From Myxococcales bacterium (GTDB taxonomy: Bacteria; Myxococcota_A; Polyangia; Polyangiales; Polyangiaceae): a DNA stretch of 64,000 nucleotides. Shown one piece after another: positions 26,546 through 34,202 of the stretch. The stretch covers positions 46,038 through 110,037 of the forward strand of contig SECP01000028.1 in assembly GCA_004193285.1 (NCBI GenBank), in the 5' to 3' direction. The notes under the pieces are model-generated. The model did not search any database. It saw only the letters and a list, made by a program, of their open reading frames with translations, and was not told the DNA's origin. Each line of letters starts with the position of its first letter. Position 1 is the first letter of the stretch. A program made the position numbers and the translations under genes.

Positions 26546-28084
26546 ATGCTCTCCGAATCCACACGGCGCACGATCTCGACGCGGCTCGCCGCCGAGCGCG
26601 GCCGTATCTCGAAGTCTGCGCCGCTCACGGTCGCGCTTGCGTACCCGTCGCCCTACCACGTGGCGATGAGCTCGCTCGGCTACCAGCGCATCTACCGCGC
26701 CTTCATGGATATGCCCGGGGTGTGCTGTGAGCGCGCTTTCTTGCCGGACGAAACCGATCGCGATGGTGAGACGGAACGCCCCGTTACGTACGAAACCCTT
26801 CGCGGCCTCTCGGATTTCCCGATCATCGCCCTCAGCGTCGCGTACGAGCTGGAGCTGGCGGGCCTCATCAAGCTGCTCGAGGCGTCGGGCATCGAGCCCC
26901 TCCGCGCCGAACGCGGGCCCAACGCGCCCTTCATCCTGTGCGGCGGGCCGCTCACCTTCTCGAATCCGCTGCCGCTCGCCGCGTTCGCAGACGCCGTGGT
27001 CATGGGCGAAGGCGAAGGCGTCGCGGAGTGGGTGATACGCACCATCGGCGAGAGCCCATCTCGCGCCGCCGCGCTCGCGCAGCTCGCCGAGCACCCGAAC
27101 GTCTTCGTTCCCGAGCACCACGGCGATCGCCTCGCGCAAATCGCCGCCTGCGACAACGCGCTCCTGCCCGCCACGAGCGTCATCGTCACGCCGCACACCG
27201 AGCTCTCGAACATGTTCTTGCTCGAGGCGGAGCGTGGCTGCTCGCGCGGCTGCACCTACTGCGTCATGCGCCGCTCCACCAACGGCGGCATGCGTATCGT
27301 CCCGCAAGACGTCGTCCTCGCCGCCATTCCGCACGAGTACCACCGCGTCGGCCTCGTTGGCGCTGCGGTGAGCGACCACCCAAAAATCACGGACATCGTG
27401 AACGCCCTCGCCGATCGCGGCTGCGAAGTGGGGCTCTCCAGCCTCCGCCCCGACAAGCTGAAGGACGACTTCGTCGGCGCGCTCCGCCGAGCCGGCTACA
27501 AAACGCTCACCACCGCGCTGGACGGCCCGAGCGAGCGCATGCGTAACCTCATCGAGCGCCGCGGCCGCGAGCCCCACTACCAAATCGCCGCCGAAAACGC
27601 CCGCCGCCACGGCTACGACCGCCTCAAGCTCTACCTCATGGTCGGCCTCCCCGGCGAAACCGACGAAGACATCGACGAGTGCGTCCGCTTCGTGACCGAG
27701 CTCTCCCGGACCATCCCCGTCGCGTTGGGCGTCGCCCCCTTCTGCGCCAAGCGCAACACCCCCCTCGACCGCATGCCGTACGCCGGCATCCGCACCGTCG
27801 AAGCCCGCCTGGACCGACTGCGCCGCGGCCTCCGTGGTCGGGCGGACGTCCGCAACGTCTCCGCCAAGTGGGCCTGGGTCGAATACGTCCTCGCCCAGGG
27901 CGGCGTCCCCGAAGCCCTCGCGCTCTACCGCGCCGTCCAAGCCGGCGGCCAATTCGCCGCCTACCGCCGCGAATTCCAAGCCCTCGGCCACAGCCCGGAC
28001 GGCCGCGGCTACGCCGAAACCGAAGCTCCCATCGCCCCCGAGCGCCTCAAACACAAGCACCTCACCCTCGCGCGCCCCTCGTAA
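26546..28084 (+). CDS. Radical SAM protein with B12-binding-like N-terminal domain
   Basis: 512 residues from ATG 26546; an upstream in-frame ATG at 26450 would add 32 non-conserved residues that overlap the likely promoter. The N-terminal half (TVALAYPSPYHVAMSSLGYQ, ... FILCGGPLTFSNPLPL, VMGEGEG) is a B12-binding-type Rossmann domain. The radical SAM core has the cluster motif CSRGCTYC in ERGCSRGCTYCVMRR, then LKLYLMVGLPGETDEDI. This resembles the family of predicted B12-dependent radical SAM proteins of unknown substrate. The stop lies 110 bases before the repeat array. Confidence 0.9.
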   Translation: MLSESTRRTISTRLAAERGRISKSAPLTVALAYPSPYHVAMSSLGYQRIYRAFMDMPGVCCERAFLPDETDRDGETERPVTYETLRGLSDFPIIALSVAYELELAGLIKLLEASGIEPLRAERGPNAPFILCGGPLTFSNPLPLAAFADAVVMGEGEGVAEWVIRTIGESPSRAAALAQLAEHPNVFVPEHHGDRLAQIAACDNALLPATSVIVTPHTELSNMFLLEAERGCSRGCTYCVMRRSTNGGMRIVPQDVVLAAIPHEYHRVGLVGAAVSDHPKITDIVNALADRGCEVGLSSLRPDKLKDDFVGALRRAGYKTLTTALDGPSERMRNLIERRGREPHYQIAAENARRHGYDRLKLYLMVGLPGETDEDIDECVRFVTELSRTIPVALGVAPFCAKRNTPLDRMPYAGIRTVEARLDRLRRGLRGRADVRNVSAKWAWVEYVLAQGGVPEALALYRAVQAGGQFAAYRREFQALGHSPDGRGYAETEAPIAPERLKHKHLTLARPS

Positions 28085-28530
28085 CCCGCGCGAGTCATCC
28101 GGTCGGGGCTGCCAATTCGCAGCCACCCTCGCAGAAGGCTACCGTGCCGGCGCTCGGTGCCTCTTGCCACCTGACCCGCCGCACCGCGATCCTACGTGAC
28201 ACCAGGTGATCCTACGTGACGGTGCGTGATCCCACGTGACCGTAGGCCTCGTGATCGTATGTGGCCCTGCGTGATCCTACGTGACCACGCGTGATCCCAC
28301 GTGACCGCGTGGGTTGTGATCGCACGTGAGGGTCGGTGATCCTACGTGACCACGCATGACATCACTCGCACCTGGCGTTGCGCCTACGTGGGCTCATAGA
28401 TGATCCTACGTGACCATGTGTGATCCTACATGACCGTAGGCGTCGTGATCCTACGTGACCGCGGGTGATCCTACGTGACCATGCGTGATCCCACGTGACC
28501 GCGTGAGTCGTGATCCTAGTGACATGCGTG

Positions 28531-28620
28531 GACATCACCCCCGCCGACGTTGCGCCCACGTGGGTTGATGCTTGCTGGCGCTCCCCTCGGCGCACCCAAC
28601 TAGCTTCATCGCGCATCGGC
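28531..28620. repeat. Interspersed module copy 1 of the array
   Basis: Begins GACATCACCCCCGCCGACG, contains the 10-base palindrome CCCACGTGGG at 28555-28564, and ends ACTAGCTTCATCGCGCATCG. It is the clearest of four main copies; shorter remnants occur near 28352 and 29596. It breaks the regular CGTGA rhythm. Confidence 0.8.
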
Positions 28621-28820
28621 GTCGTGATCGTACGTGACCATTCGTGATCCCACGTGACGGTACGCGTCGTGATCGTACGTGACCATCGGCGATCGTACGT
28701 GACCGCGGGTGATCCTACGTGACCATGCGTGATCGTATGTGACGGCGTGGGTCGTGATCGTATGTGACCATGCGTGATCGTATGTGACGGCGTGGGTCGT
28801 GATCCTACGTGACCATGCGT

Positions 28821-28918
28821 GACATCACCCCCGCCGACGTTGCGTCCACGTGGGTTCATGCTTGCTGGCGCGCCCACTCACCGGCATCCGCACCCAACTA
28901 GCTTCATCGCGCATCGGC
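28821..28918. repeat. Interspersed module copy 2 of the array
   Basis: Same order of blocks as copy 1, with TCCACGTGGG in place of the perfect palindrome and an extra 8 bases after TGCTTGCTGGCG. Starts exactly after a CGTGA box. Confidence 0.8.
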
Positions 28919-29050
28919 GTCGTGATCGTACGTGACCACTCGTGATCCCACGTGACGGTACGCGTCGTGATCCTACGTGACCGTCGGCGATCGTACGTGA
29001 CCGCGGGTGATCGTACGTGACCATGCGTGATCCGGTACGTGATCCTGCGT

Positions 29051-29148
29051 GACATCACCCCCGCCGACGTTGCGCCCACGTGGGTTGATGCTTGCTGGCG
29101 GTCCCCCTCGCCGGCATCCGCACCCAACTAGCTTCATCGCGCATCGGC
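29051..29148. repeat. Interspersed module copy 3 of the array
   Basis: Nearly identical to copies 1 and 2, keeping CCCACGTGGG and the CACCCAACTAGCTTCATCGC block. Distances between module starts are about 290, 230 and 318 bases. Confidence 0.8.
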
Positions 29149-29368
29149 ATCGTGATCCTACGTGACCATGCGTGATCCCCCGTGACCGCGTAGGTTGTGA
29201 TCGTACGTGACCATGCGTGATCCCACGTGACGGTACGCGTCGTGATCCTACGTGACCGTCGGTGATCGTACGTGACCGCGGGTGATCGTAGGTGACCATG
29301 CGTGATCCTATGTGACCGCGTGCGCTGTGATCGTACGTGACGCCGGGTGATCGTACGTGACCATGCGT

Positions 29369-29459
29369 GACATCACTCGCGCCGACGTTGCGCCCACCTG
29401 GGTGGAGGCTTGCTGGCGCGCCCACTCGGCACACCCAACTAGCTTGATAGTGCATCGGC
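29369..29459. repeat. Interspersed module copy 4 of the array
   Basis: More diverged: CCCACCTGGG breaks the palindrome and TAGCTTGATAGTGCATCGGC replaces the usual end. Its decay suggests the array changes by slow drift after duplication. Confidence 0.7.
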
Positions 29460-29753
29460 GTCGTGATCCTACGTGACCATTCGTGATCCCACGTGACCGT
29501 ACGCGTCGTGATCGTACGTGACCATGCGTGATCCCACGTGATCGGGGGCGTCGTGATCGTACGTGACCTTCGGTGATCCCACGTGACCACGCATGACATT
29601 ACGGCACGACCGTCGCGCCCACGTGGGTCATGCGCCATCGGCGGTGATCGTACGTGACCATGCGTGATCCTACGTGACCGTCGGTGATCGCACGTGACGA
29701 GGCATGACATCACTGACACCGACGGCTCGGGTCGAGTGCGTGACGCCTGCTGA

Positions 29754-30575
29754 TCAGAATGCCCAGGCGAGGCTCGCGCGGCCCTCGACGACGAAGCGAC
29801 TGCCGTCGTCGCCCGCTTCGAGCAGTGCGGCACCCGCGCCGATGCGGAGCGAGTCGGTCAGGGCATGGGTGGCGCCGAGCTCGTAGCGGATGCCGGGGCC
29901 CAGCACGGTGGAGCAGCAAAAGCCGTTGACGAAATGAGCGCCCACATGGCCGCTGACGCGCAGTACGCGGTCCGAGCCAATGGCGCCCCCCACGTAAACG
30001 CCGGGTCTCAGGTTGGTCGAAGCGTCGTACGCGCCAAGGCCGAGCTCGAACCAGCCGAGGCTACGGTCGCCGACGCGTAGGAGCACGTCCGGCAGCACCA
30101 CCGGTTCGGCGTAGGTCACGCGCGCATCCGGCAGCGCGCCGAGGACGCCGACGCGAAATTCGAACAACCGCCAACTGTAGCCGGCACCCAAACGAGCCGC
30201 GACATGCGTCCCGAGTGAGTGCTTTCCGATCCGGTCGGCGAAGCACGAGTAGGTGCCGGAGCAGGGCTGGAGCGCGGAATCCTCGAGCTCGATGCCGGCC
30301 CCGAACGCAGCAAAGAACCCGCGGTCTTGATCGGGTGGAGCCGTACGCGGCAGGCGGCGGCGCCAGACTCCGAGGACCGCGACGCCAGCACGCTTGACTG
30401 CATAAGCGTCCGAGCTCGTTTCGTTGTTGGGCTCGCTCAGCTTCCCCGCACCGGCGTAGACCGTGCTCGAGATACCACGCGCCGTGGTTTCTTCCGCCCA
30501 GGCAGCGCGCGTGTGTAGCAACAGAATCACACCCGCCCCGAATAAAACCCGCAAATTACATCCTAGATAAGACAT
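29754..30575 (-). CDS. Outer-membrane beta-barrel protein
   Basis: 273 residues. Signal peptide with cleavage near TRAAWA. The mature part alternates hydrophobic strands with Gly-rich turns and ends SLAWAF, with a terminal Phe that fits the outer-membrane insertion signal. Two Cys pairs (CSGTYSC and FCCS) lie in loops. No specific family or substrate is recognised. Its stop lies at the edge of the CGTGA array. Confidence 0.75.
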   Translation of the reverse strand: MSYLGCNLRVLFGAGVILLLHTRAAWAEETTARGISSTVYAGAGKLSEPNNETSSDAYAVKRAGVAVLGVWRRRLPRTAPPDQDRGFFAAFGAGIELEDSALQPCSGTYSCFADRIGKHSLGTHVAARLGAGYSWRLFEFRVGVLGALPDARVTYAEPVVLPDVLLRVGDRSLGWFELGLGAYDASTNLRPGVYVGGAIGSDRVLRVSGHVGAHFVNGFCCSTVLGPGIRYELGATHALTDSLRIGAGAALLEAGDDGSRFVVEGRASLAWAF

Positions 30576-30626
30576 GGATTGACCCGCAGCGTCCCCCTAG
30601 CAAGCCCCTGGCCAACTCGAGAGCTG

Positions 30627-30652
30627 GGACACGAACCACGGGCCTCGTGTCC
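30627..30652. other. Hairpin with 8-base perfect stem
   Basis: GGACACGA (30627-30634) and TCGTGTCC (30645-30652) form a stem around a 10-base loop. There is no T-run, so it is not a classical terminator. It sits in the 215-base gap between two same-strand genes and may be a processing site or operator. Confidence 0.4.
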
Positions 30653-30790
30653 GTGCGAGTCGCGTGCATCCCGCGTACTTCGGGGAAATGGCCTGATCCC
30701 CGCGACCGCCTCAAGCCCTCGCTCGCGCCGAACGGGGCTATCCGTCGACGCGAAGGCAGCTTCTGCAAGAGGGGCGCGCCGCGGCAGCCC

Positions 30791-31735
30791 CTACTTACTA
30801 CCGGAGGCCGCGATGGTGATTTTTGCTTCGAAGGCGCGGCCCGTGCCGTAACGAAAGTAGGCTTTGCCGGGGCGACCGGGGCTCGCGCCGTCGAAGCGTT
30901 TTTGCACGACGGTTTCGGTGGGCTCGTCCTCGGCGGCTTCATCCCGCAGAGTGACGTCGATCACGAGTCGTTCAGAGCCCGGCTGGTTCGAGCCGGAGAG
31001 GGCGAATTGGCCGGCTCGGAGCAACACGAGGGTGCGCTCCACCATCCGCTGGAGCACGGCGGGCGGCGTTGGCTCGCCTGGCCGCGATTGCCAGCGCTCC
31101 ACGGCGCCGAGACGGTTGTTTTCGTCCACCGTGAGCGCGATCCGAATCGTGCCGACGTGGCCAGCGGGGAGCTCGCGCCACTCAGGGTCGGCAGGGGTAG
31201 CGGCGGGTAAGGCGCGAGTGAACGCGTAGCCGAGTCGACGGACGCCCGGTGCGAGGCCTTCCTGCCCGAAGGTTCCGGCCGCGGGCGCGCCGCTGGGCGT
31301 CGAATCCGCGCCGCTCGAGGGCGTGGATTCGCTTTCCGCCCGAGGAGACGGCGGTCTCGGCGTGGCGAGGGGTTTGGACGCCTTTGGCGTCACTGCTTTT
31401 GGTTTGGCCGCGTTGGCGGGCTTGGCCGTCTCCACGGGCGATGGGCCTGGATCTGGCGGGCTGGGCGGCTCTGGCGGGAGAGATTCCACGTCGACCGGCG
31501 CGGCGACTGCCACCGCAGCAGGTGACGCCGGCGTAGCCGCGAGCTCGGGGGTAGGGGCCTCGATTTCAATCGCGTTGCCCGGCATTGCGACGCTGTTGGG
31601 AAGCGCCTGCAGCGTGGAAGGGGCCTGCTCGCGCACCACGACGGTGACGGAGAGGAGGAGCGCAGCGTGGAGCCCGAGCGAAGCGCACGCCGCCATGAGG
31701 CTACGTTGGCTCGGGAATGGCACCGCGGGATTCAC
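30791..31735 (-). CDS. TonB-like periplasm-spanning protein (AgmX/TonB type)
   Basis: 314 residues. A short cytoplasmic start, one membrane helix (about 13-33), a long Pro/Ala/Ser-rich spacer (about 40-165) and a C-terminal domain (GHVGTIRIALTVDENNRLGAVERW ... LVIDVTLRDEA) like the TonB C-terminal fold. It may link an inner-membrane motor to an outer-membrane receptor. No exbB/exbD gene is adjacent. The gene reads toward the barrel-protein gene on the same strand, 215 bases away. Confidence 0.7.
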   Translation of the reverse strand: MNPAVPFPSQRSLMAACASLGLHAALLLSVTVVVREQAPSTLQALPNSVAMPGNAIEIEAPTPELAATPASPAAVAVAAPVDVESLPPEPPSPPDPGPSPVETAKPANAAKPKAVTPKASKPLATPRPPSPRAESESTPSSGADSTPSGAPAAGTFGQEGLAPGVRRLGYAFTRALPAATPADPEWRELPAGHVGTIRIALTVDENNRLGAVERWQSRPGEPTPPAVLQRMVERTLVLLRAGQFALSGSNQPGSERLVIDVTLRDEAAEDEPTETVVQKRFDGASPGRPGKAYFRYGTGRAFEAKITIAASGSK

Positions 31736-31777
31736 CTCCTTGGGACACCGCCGACCGCCGGAGGTTCCGCTCGGATT

Positions 31778-32605
31778 TTAACGGCGCAGCGCGGTGAGCG
31801 GTACGACGTTGTTTGCCACGCCGCCCGTCTGCGGCTCTTCCAGCGCTTCGTCCACGCCCATGACCCGCCTCAAGTCCAAGTCGTACAAGTGCGAGGGGCG
31901 GATATTCCCGAGCGCCGCGAACACGTTGGCGCGCACGGTGGGGTTATCGGCATTCAGCGTGGTCAGCAGATTTTTCACCTGCTTGCGCTTCAAGTTGTCC
32001 TGCGACCCGCAGAGGTCGCAAGGAATGATCGGGAAGCCCTTGACCGCCGCGAGCTCGGTGAGCTCGGCCTCGGTTGCGTAGACGAGCGGACGGATGACGA
32101 CGTTGCGCCCGTCGTCGGACCTCAGACGCGCGGGCATCGCTTTGAGCTGGCCCGCGTACAGCAGGTTGAGCATCAGCGTCTCGATGACGTCGTCCCGGTG
32201 GTGACCGAGCGCGATCTTGGTAGCCCCGAGCTTCTGCGCCTGCGTGTACAAGATGCCGCGGCGAAGGCGCGAGCACAGAGAGCAAAAGGTTTTGCCCTCC
32301 GGTATCTTCTCCGTGACGACGGAGTAGGTGTCCTCTTTGACGATGACGTACTCGTAGCCCTCGCGTTCGAAGAAGGCGGGCAAGAGGTCGCTCGGGAAGC
32401 CGGGGTGACCTTGATCCACGTTGAGCGCGAAGAGGCTGAACGGAAATGGCGCCTTCTTCTGCAGCTCACGAAGCAAGTACAGCATCGCGTGGGAGTCTTT
32501 GCCGCCGCTGACCGCGACCATCACGCGGTCGCCGGGCTCCAGCATCCGAAAATCCGACGAGGCCTTGGCGACCTGTGAAAGGAGCTTCTTTTCGAGTTTG
32601 TCCAT
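31778..32605 (-). CDS. ttcA: tRNA-cytidine 2-sulfurtransferase (TtcA-type)
   Basis: 275 residues. ATP-binding PP-loop SGGKDS (33-38), the CSLCSRLRR pair and the CDLCGSQ pair that hold the Fe-S cluster, and GHHRDDVIETLMLNLLYAGQ. It makes 2-thiocytidine at position 32 of tRNA. The Fe-S cluster and sulfur supply needed by TtcA give a possible reason for the neighbouring [2Fe-2S] protein, 3 bases upstream in the same operon. Confidence 0.95.
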   Translation of the reverse strand: MDKLEKKLLSQVAKASSDFRMLEPGDRVMVAVSGGKDSHAMLYLLRELQKKAPFPFSLFALNVDQGHPGFPSDLLPAFFEREGYEYVIVKEDTYSVVTEKIPEGKTFCSLCSRLRRGILYTQAQKLGATKIALGHHRDDVIETLMLNLLYAGQLKAMPARLRSDDGRNVVIRPLVYATEAELTELAAVKGFPIIPCDLCGSQDNLKRKQVKNLLTTLNADNPTVRANVFAALGNIRPSHLYDLDLRRVMGVDEALEEPQTGGVANNVVPLTALRR

Positions 32606-32608
32606 GAG

Positions 32609-32872
32609 TTAGCCCCACTCGGGGTCGATGCTGGCGAGCTCCGCCAAAGAAACGGGGTGGTACGGCGGACGCGGCGTGATGCCCTGGCCGGGGTCGCCGC
32701 CCTGCTCCGCGAGGATGCGCGCGCACGTGGCGAGACACCACTTGCCCTGACAGTGACCGGTGCCAAAGCCGGTGTAGCGTTTCAACGACTCGATGTCGCG
32801 ATGCCCGCGCTCGATGCCGCTCAGTAGCTCGTGGAGCGTGACGTCCTCGCAGCGGCAGACGAATTGCTTCAT
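32609..32872 (-). CDS. BFD-like [2Fe-2S]-binding protein
   Basis: 87 residues. Four Cys in the BFD pattern: CRCEDVT (CxC at the start) and CQGKWCL (CxxxxC), around a helical core with IESLKRYTGFGTGHC. Such domains bind a [2Fe-2S] cluster as free-standing proteins or as parts of oxidases. One base separates it from the TlpA-like gene, and 3 bases from ttcA, so electron or sulfur delivery to TtcA is a reasonable but unproven role. Confidence 0.85.
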   Translation of the reverse strand: MKQFVCRCEDVTLHELLSGIERGHRDIESLKRYTGFGTGHCQGKWCLATCARILAEQGGDPGQGITPRPPYHPVSLAELASIDPEWG

Positions 32873-32873
32873 T

Positions 32874-33539
32874 TCAGTTCACGCTGGGCGTGAACTCGCC
32901 GCACAGGTTGGCCATGGGCCCGCGCGGCTTGCCTTCGTCGAACACGACGGCGCACTCCAGCGGGTTGTCCAAGCTCTCTGCCAAGTCGATGGTCAGCGGG
33001 CTTGCCCAGCTGCGCCCGCCGTCGAAGCGCGCGCGGATGACGCCTTGCTTGTCGATGAACCAAGTCTCCGGAAAGAGCTTGGTGCCGAACTTGTCGCGCA
33101 CGACGTCCGACTCGGAGTCGATGAGCACCTCGAAGGGCGGGTCGCCGCCGCCGAGCACGCTGCGCAGCGTGTCTCGCGCGTCCGCGGCGCTCTCGTCCGT
33201 GGTGATGGTGACGAGGGCGACGTTCGGGTGGGCCTTGAGCGCCTTCGCCAAGTCCGCGATCGACGGCATCTCTTCCAGGCAGGGGCGGCAGGTCTTCGTC
33301 CAGAAGTTGAGGATGACGGTCTTGCCGCGGTAGCTGGAGAGCTTCACCTTGCCGCCGTTCATCGACGGCAGCTCGAAGTCCGGCGCGAGGCGGTTGCGCG
33401 CGGCGTAGGCAGGGCGGAGCGCGCAGAGCGACGTGCAGGACCGGCGCGTCTCGCCGTCTTTGGCGGCGGTGACGAACCCGTAGACGCCGAGGGCGGCACA
33501 CCCGATGAACGCCAACTCGAACATCTTCGCGAACGCCAC
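32874..33539 (-). CDS. TlpA/ResA-like thioredoxin-fold protein
   Basis: 221 residues. Short hydrophobic N-terminus (FELAFIGCAALGVYGFV) as signal or anchor, then the redoxin fold: APDFELPSMNGGKVKLSSYRGKTVILNFWTKTCRPCLEEMPS, with redox pair CRPC. The cis-proline region is LFPETWFIDKQG. It is likely an extracytoplasmic disulfide reductase. One base separates its start from the queD stop. Confidence 0.88.
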   Translation of the reverse strand: MAFAKMFELAFIGCAALGVYGFVTAAKDGETRRSCTSLCALRPAYAARNRLAPDFELPSMNGGKVKLSSYRGKTVILNFWTKTCRPCLEEMPSIADLAKALKAHPNVALVTITTDESAADARDTLRSVLGGGDPPFEVLIDSESDVVRDKFGTKLFPETWFIDKQGVIRARFDGGRSWASPLTIDLAESLDNPLECAVVFDEGKPRGPMANLCGEFTPSVN

Positions 33540-33540
33540 G

Positions 33541-33903
33541 TCAGCCTCCTTCGTACTCGCAGCGCGCGTCGCACGTTTCGTGCACGATGATGCGCTCGAG
33601 CGCGGGCAAGTTAGCCTTCAGCTTGTTCCACAGCCAGTGAGCCAAGTTCTCGCTGGTGGGGTTCTCCAGCCCTGGCACCTCGTTCAGGTAGTTGTGGTCC
33701 AGCACGTCTTGCAGGGGCTGCCACAGCGCGTCCAGGTCGCCGTAGTCGATGAACCAGCCGGTGTCCGGGTTGACGAGCCCCGATACGACCAGCTCCACCT
33801 TGAAGCTATGGCCATGTAGGCGCGCGCACTTATGGCCGGGCGGCACCTTGGGCAAGCGGTGGGCGGCTTCGAAGCGTTGCTCTCGGATCAGGCGGACTTT
33901 CAC
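33541..33903 (-). CDS. queD: 6-carboxy-5,6,7,8-tetrahydropterin synthase
   Basis: 120 residues, normal length. Zinc ligands in FEAAHRLP and LHGHSF (the HGH pair), catalytic Cys in KCARLHGH, and the Glu in IVHETCD. It makes 6-carboxytetrahydropterin for queuosine or deazapurine synthesis. First gene of the four-gene unit queD-tlpA-bfd-ttcA; two of these act in tRNA modification. Confidence 0.95.
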   Translation of the reverse strand: MKVRLIREQRFEAAHRLPKVPPGHKCARLHGHSFKVELVVSGLVNPDTGWFIDYGDLDALWQPLQDVLDHNYLNEVPGLENPTSENLAHWLWNKLKANLPALERIIVHETCDARCEYEGG

Positions 33904-34202
33904 GGCGCGGGGAGTGTATCACGCGCCGGCATGCGTCAACTTCCGCGCGCATTCGCGAGGTTTTAGCCGGCGCGCCCCGCGGTGAGACAGCAGCCCCGCC
34001 GCGTGTAGGTGGAGCGGCGCGGCTGTGCCGTTTCGCGCCGGCGTGACCCCGCTGCATTTTGTCGAGCTAATTCGAGGTCGCAACCGCACTCACTCAAGTG
34101 CCCTCCCTGCGTCGCGCGCTGCATTTTTCGGAGTTGGTTGGACGGTCTCGCGTCGCATCGAAAAGCGGAAAGTTTCTGGAGACGCACCCGCATAGACCCA
34201 GT

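Larger units (their letters stand above)
28190..29716. repeat. Large array of CGTGA boxes with mostly 10-bp spacing, between convergent genes
   Basis: About 1.5 kb of degenerate repeats. The core box CGTGA recurs mainly every 10 bases as a 20-base double unit, near consensus GTGATCSTACGTGACCATGC, with stepped gaps of 15 bases (CGTGACCGCGTGGGTCGTGA type). I counted roughly three dozen exact ACGTGA copies by eye. It is interrupted by at least four copies of a 90-base module. Open frames across it are not coding: the 10/20-base unit rotates the frame and gives low-complexity GHV/RSR/TYD text. The array lies between two gene 3' ends. Function unknown; not a CRISPR. Confidence 0.9.

Noticed and set aside
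26438..28126. 562-codon antisense frame
   Set aside because: Antisense to the radical SAM gene; Gly/Ala/Val-rich composition with no known motif.
28362..28877. 171-codon minus-strand frame in the array
   Set aside because: Same low-complexity repeat translation; no start signal.
28190..29716. CRISPR array
   Set aside because: Repeats are too short and variable, no unique spacers of even size, and no cas genes nearby.
28190..29716. parS partition sites
   Set aside because: CACGTG cores occur, but the full parS palindrome is not seen.
28973..29833. 286-codon open frame on the minus strand over the repeat array
   Set aside because: Its text is only the repeat read in frame (GHVRS, TYDH, SRTIT) and its start overlaps a real gene; the repeat unit is not codon-sized.
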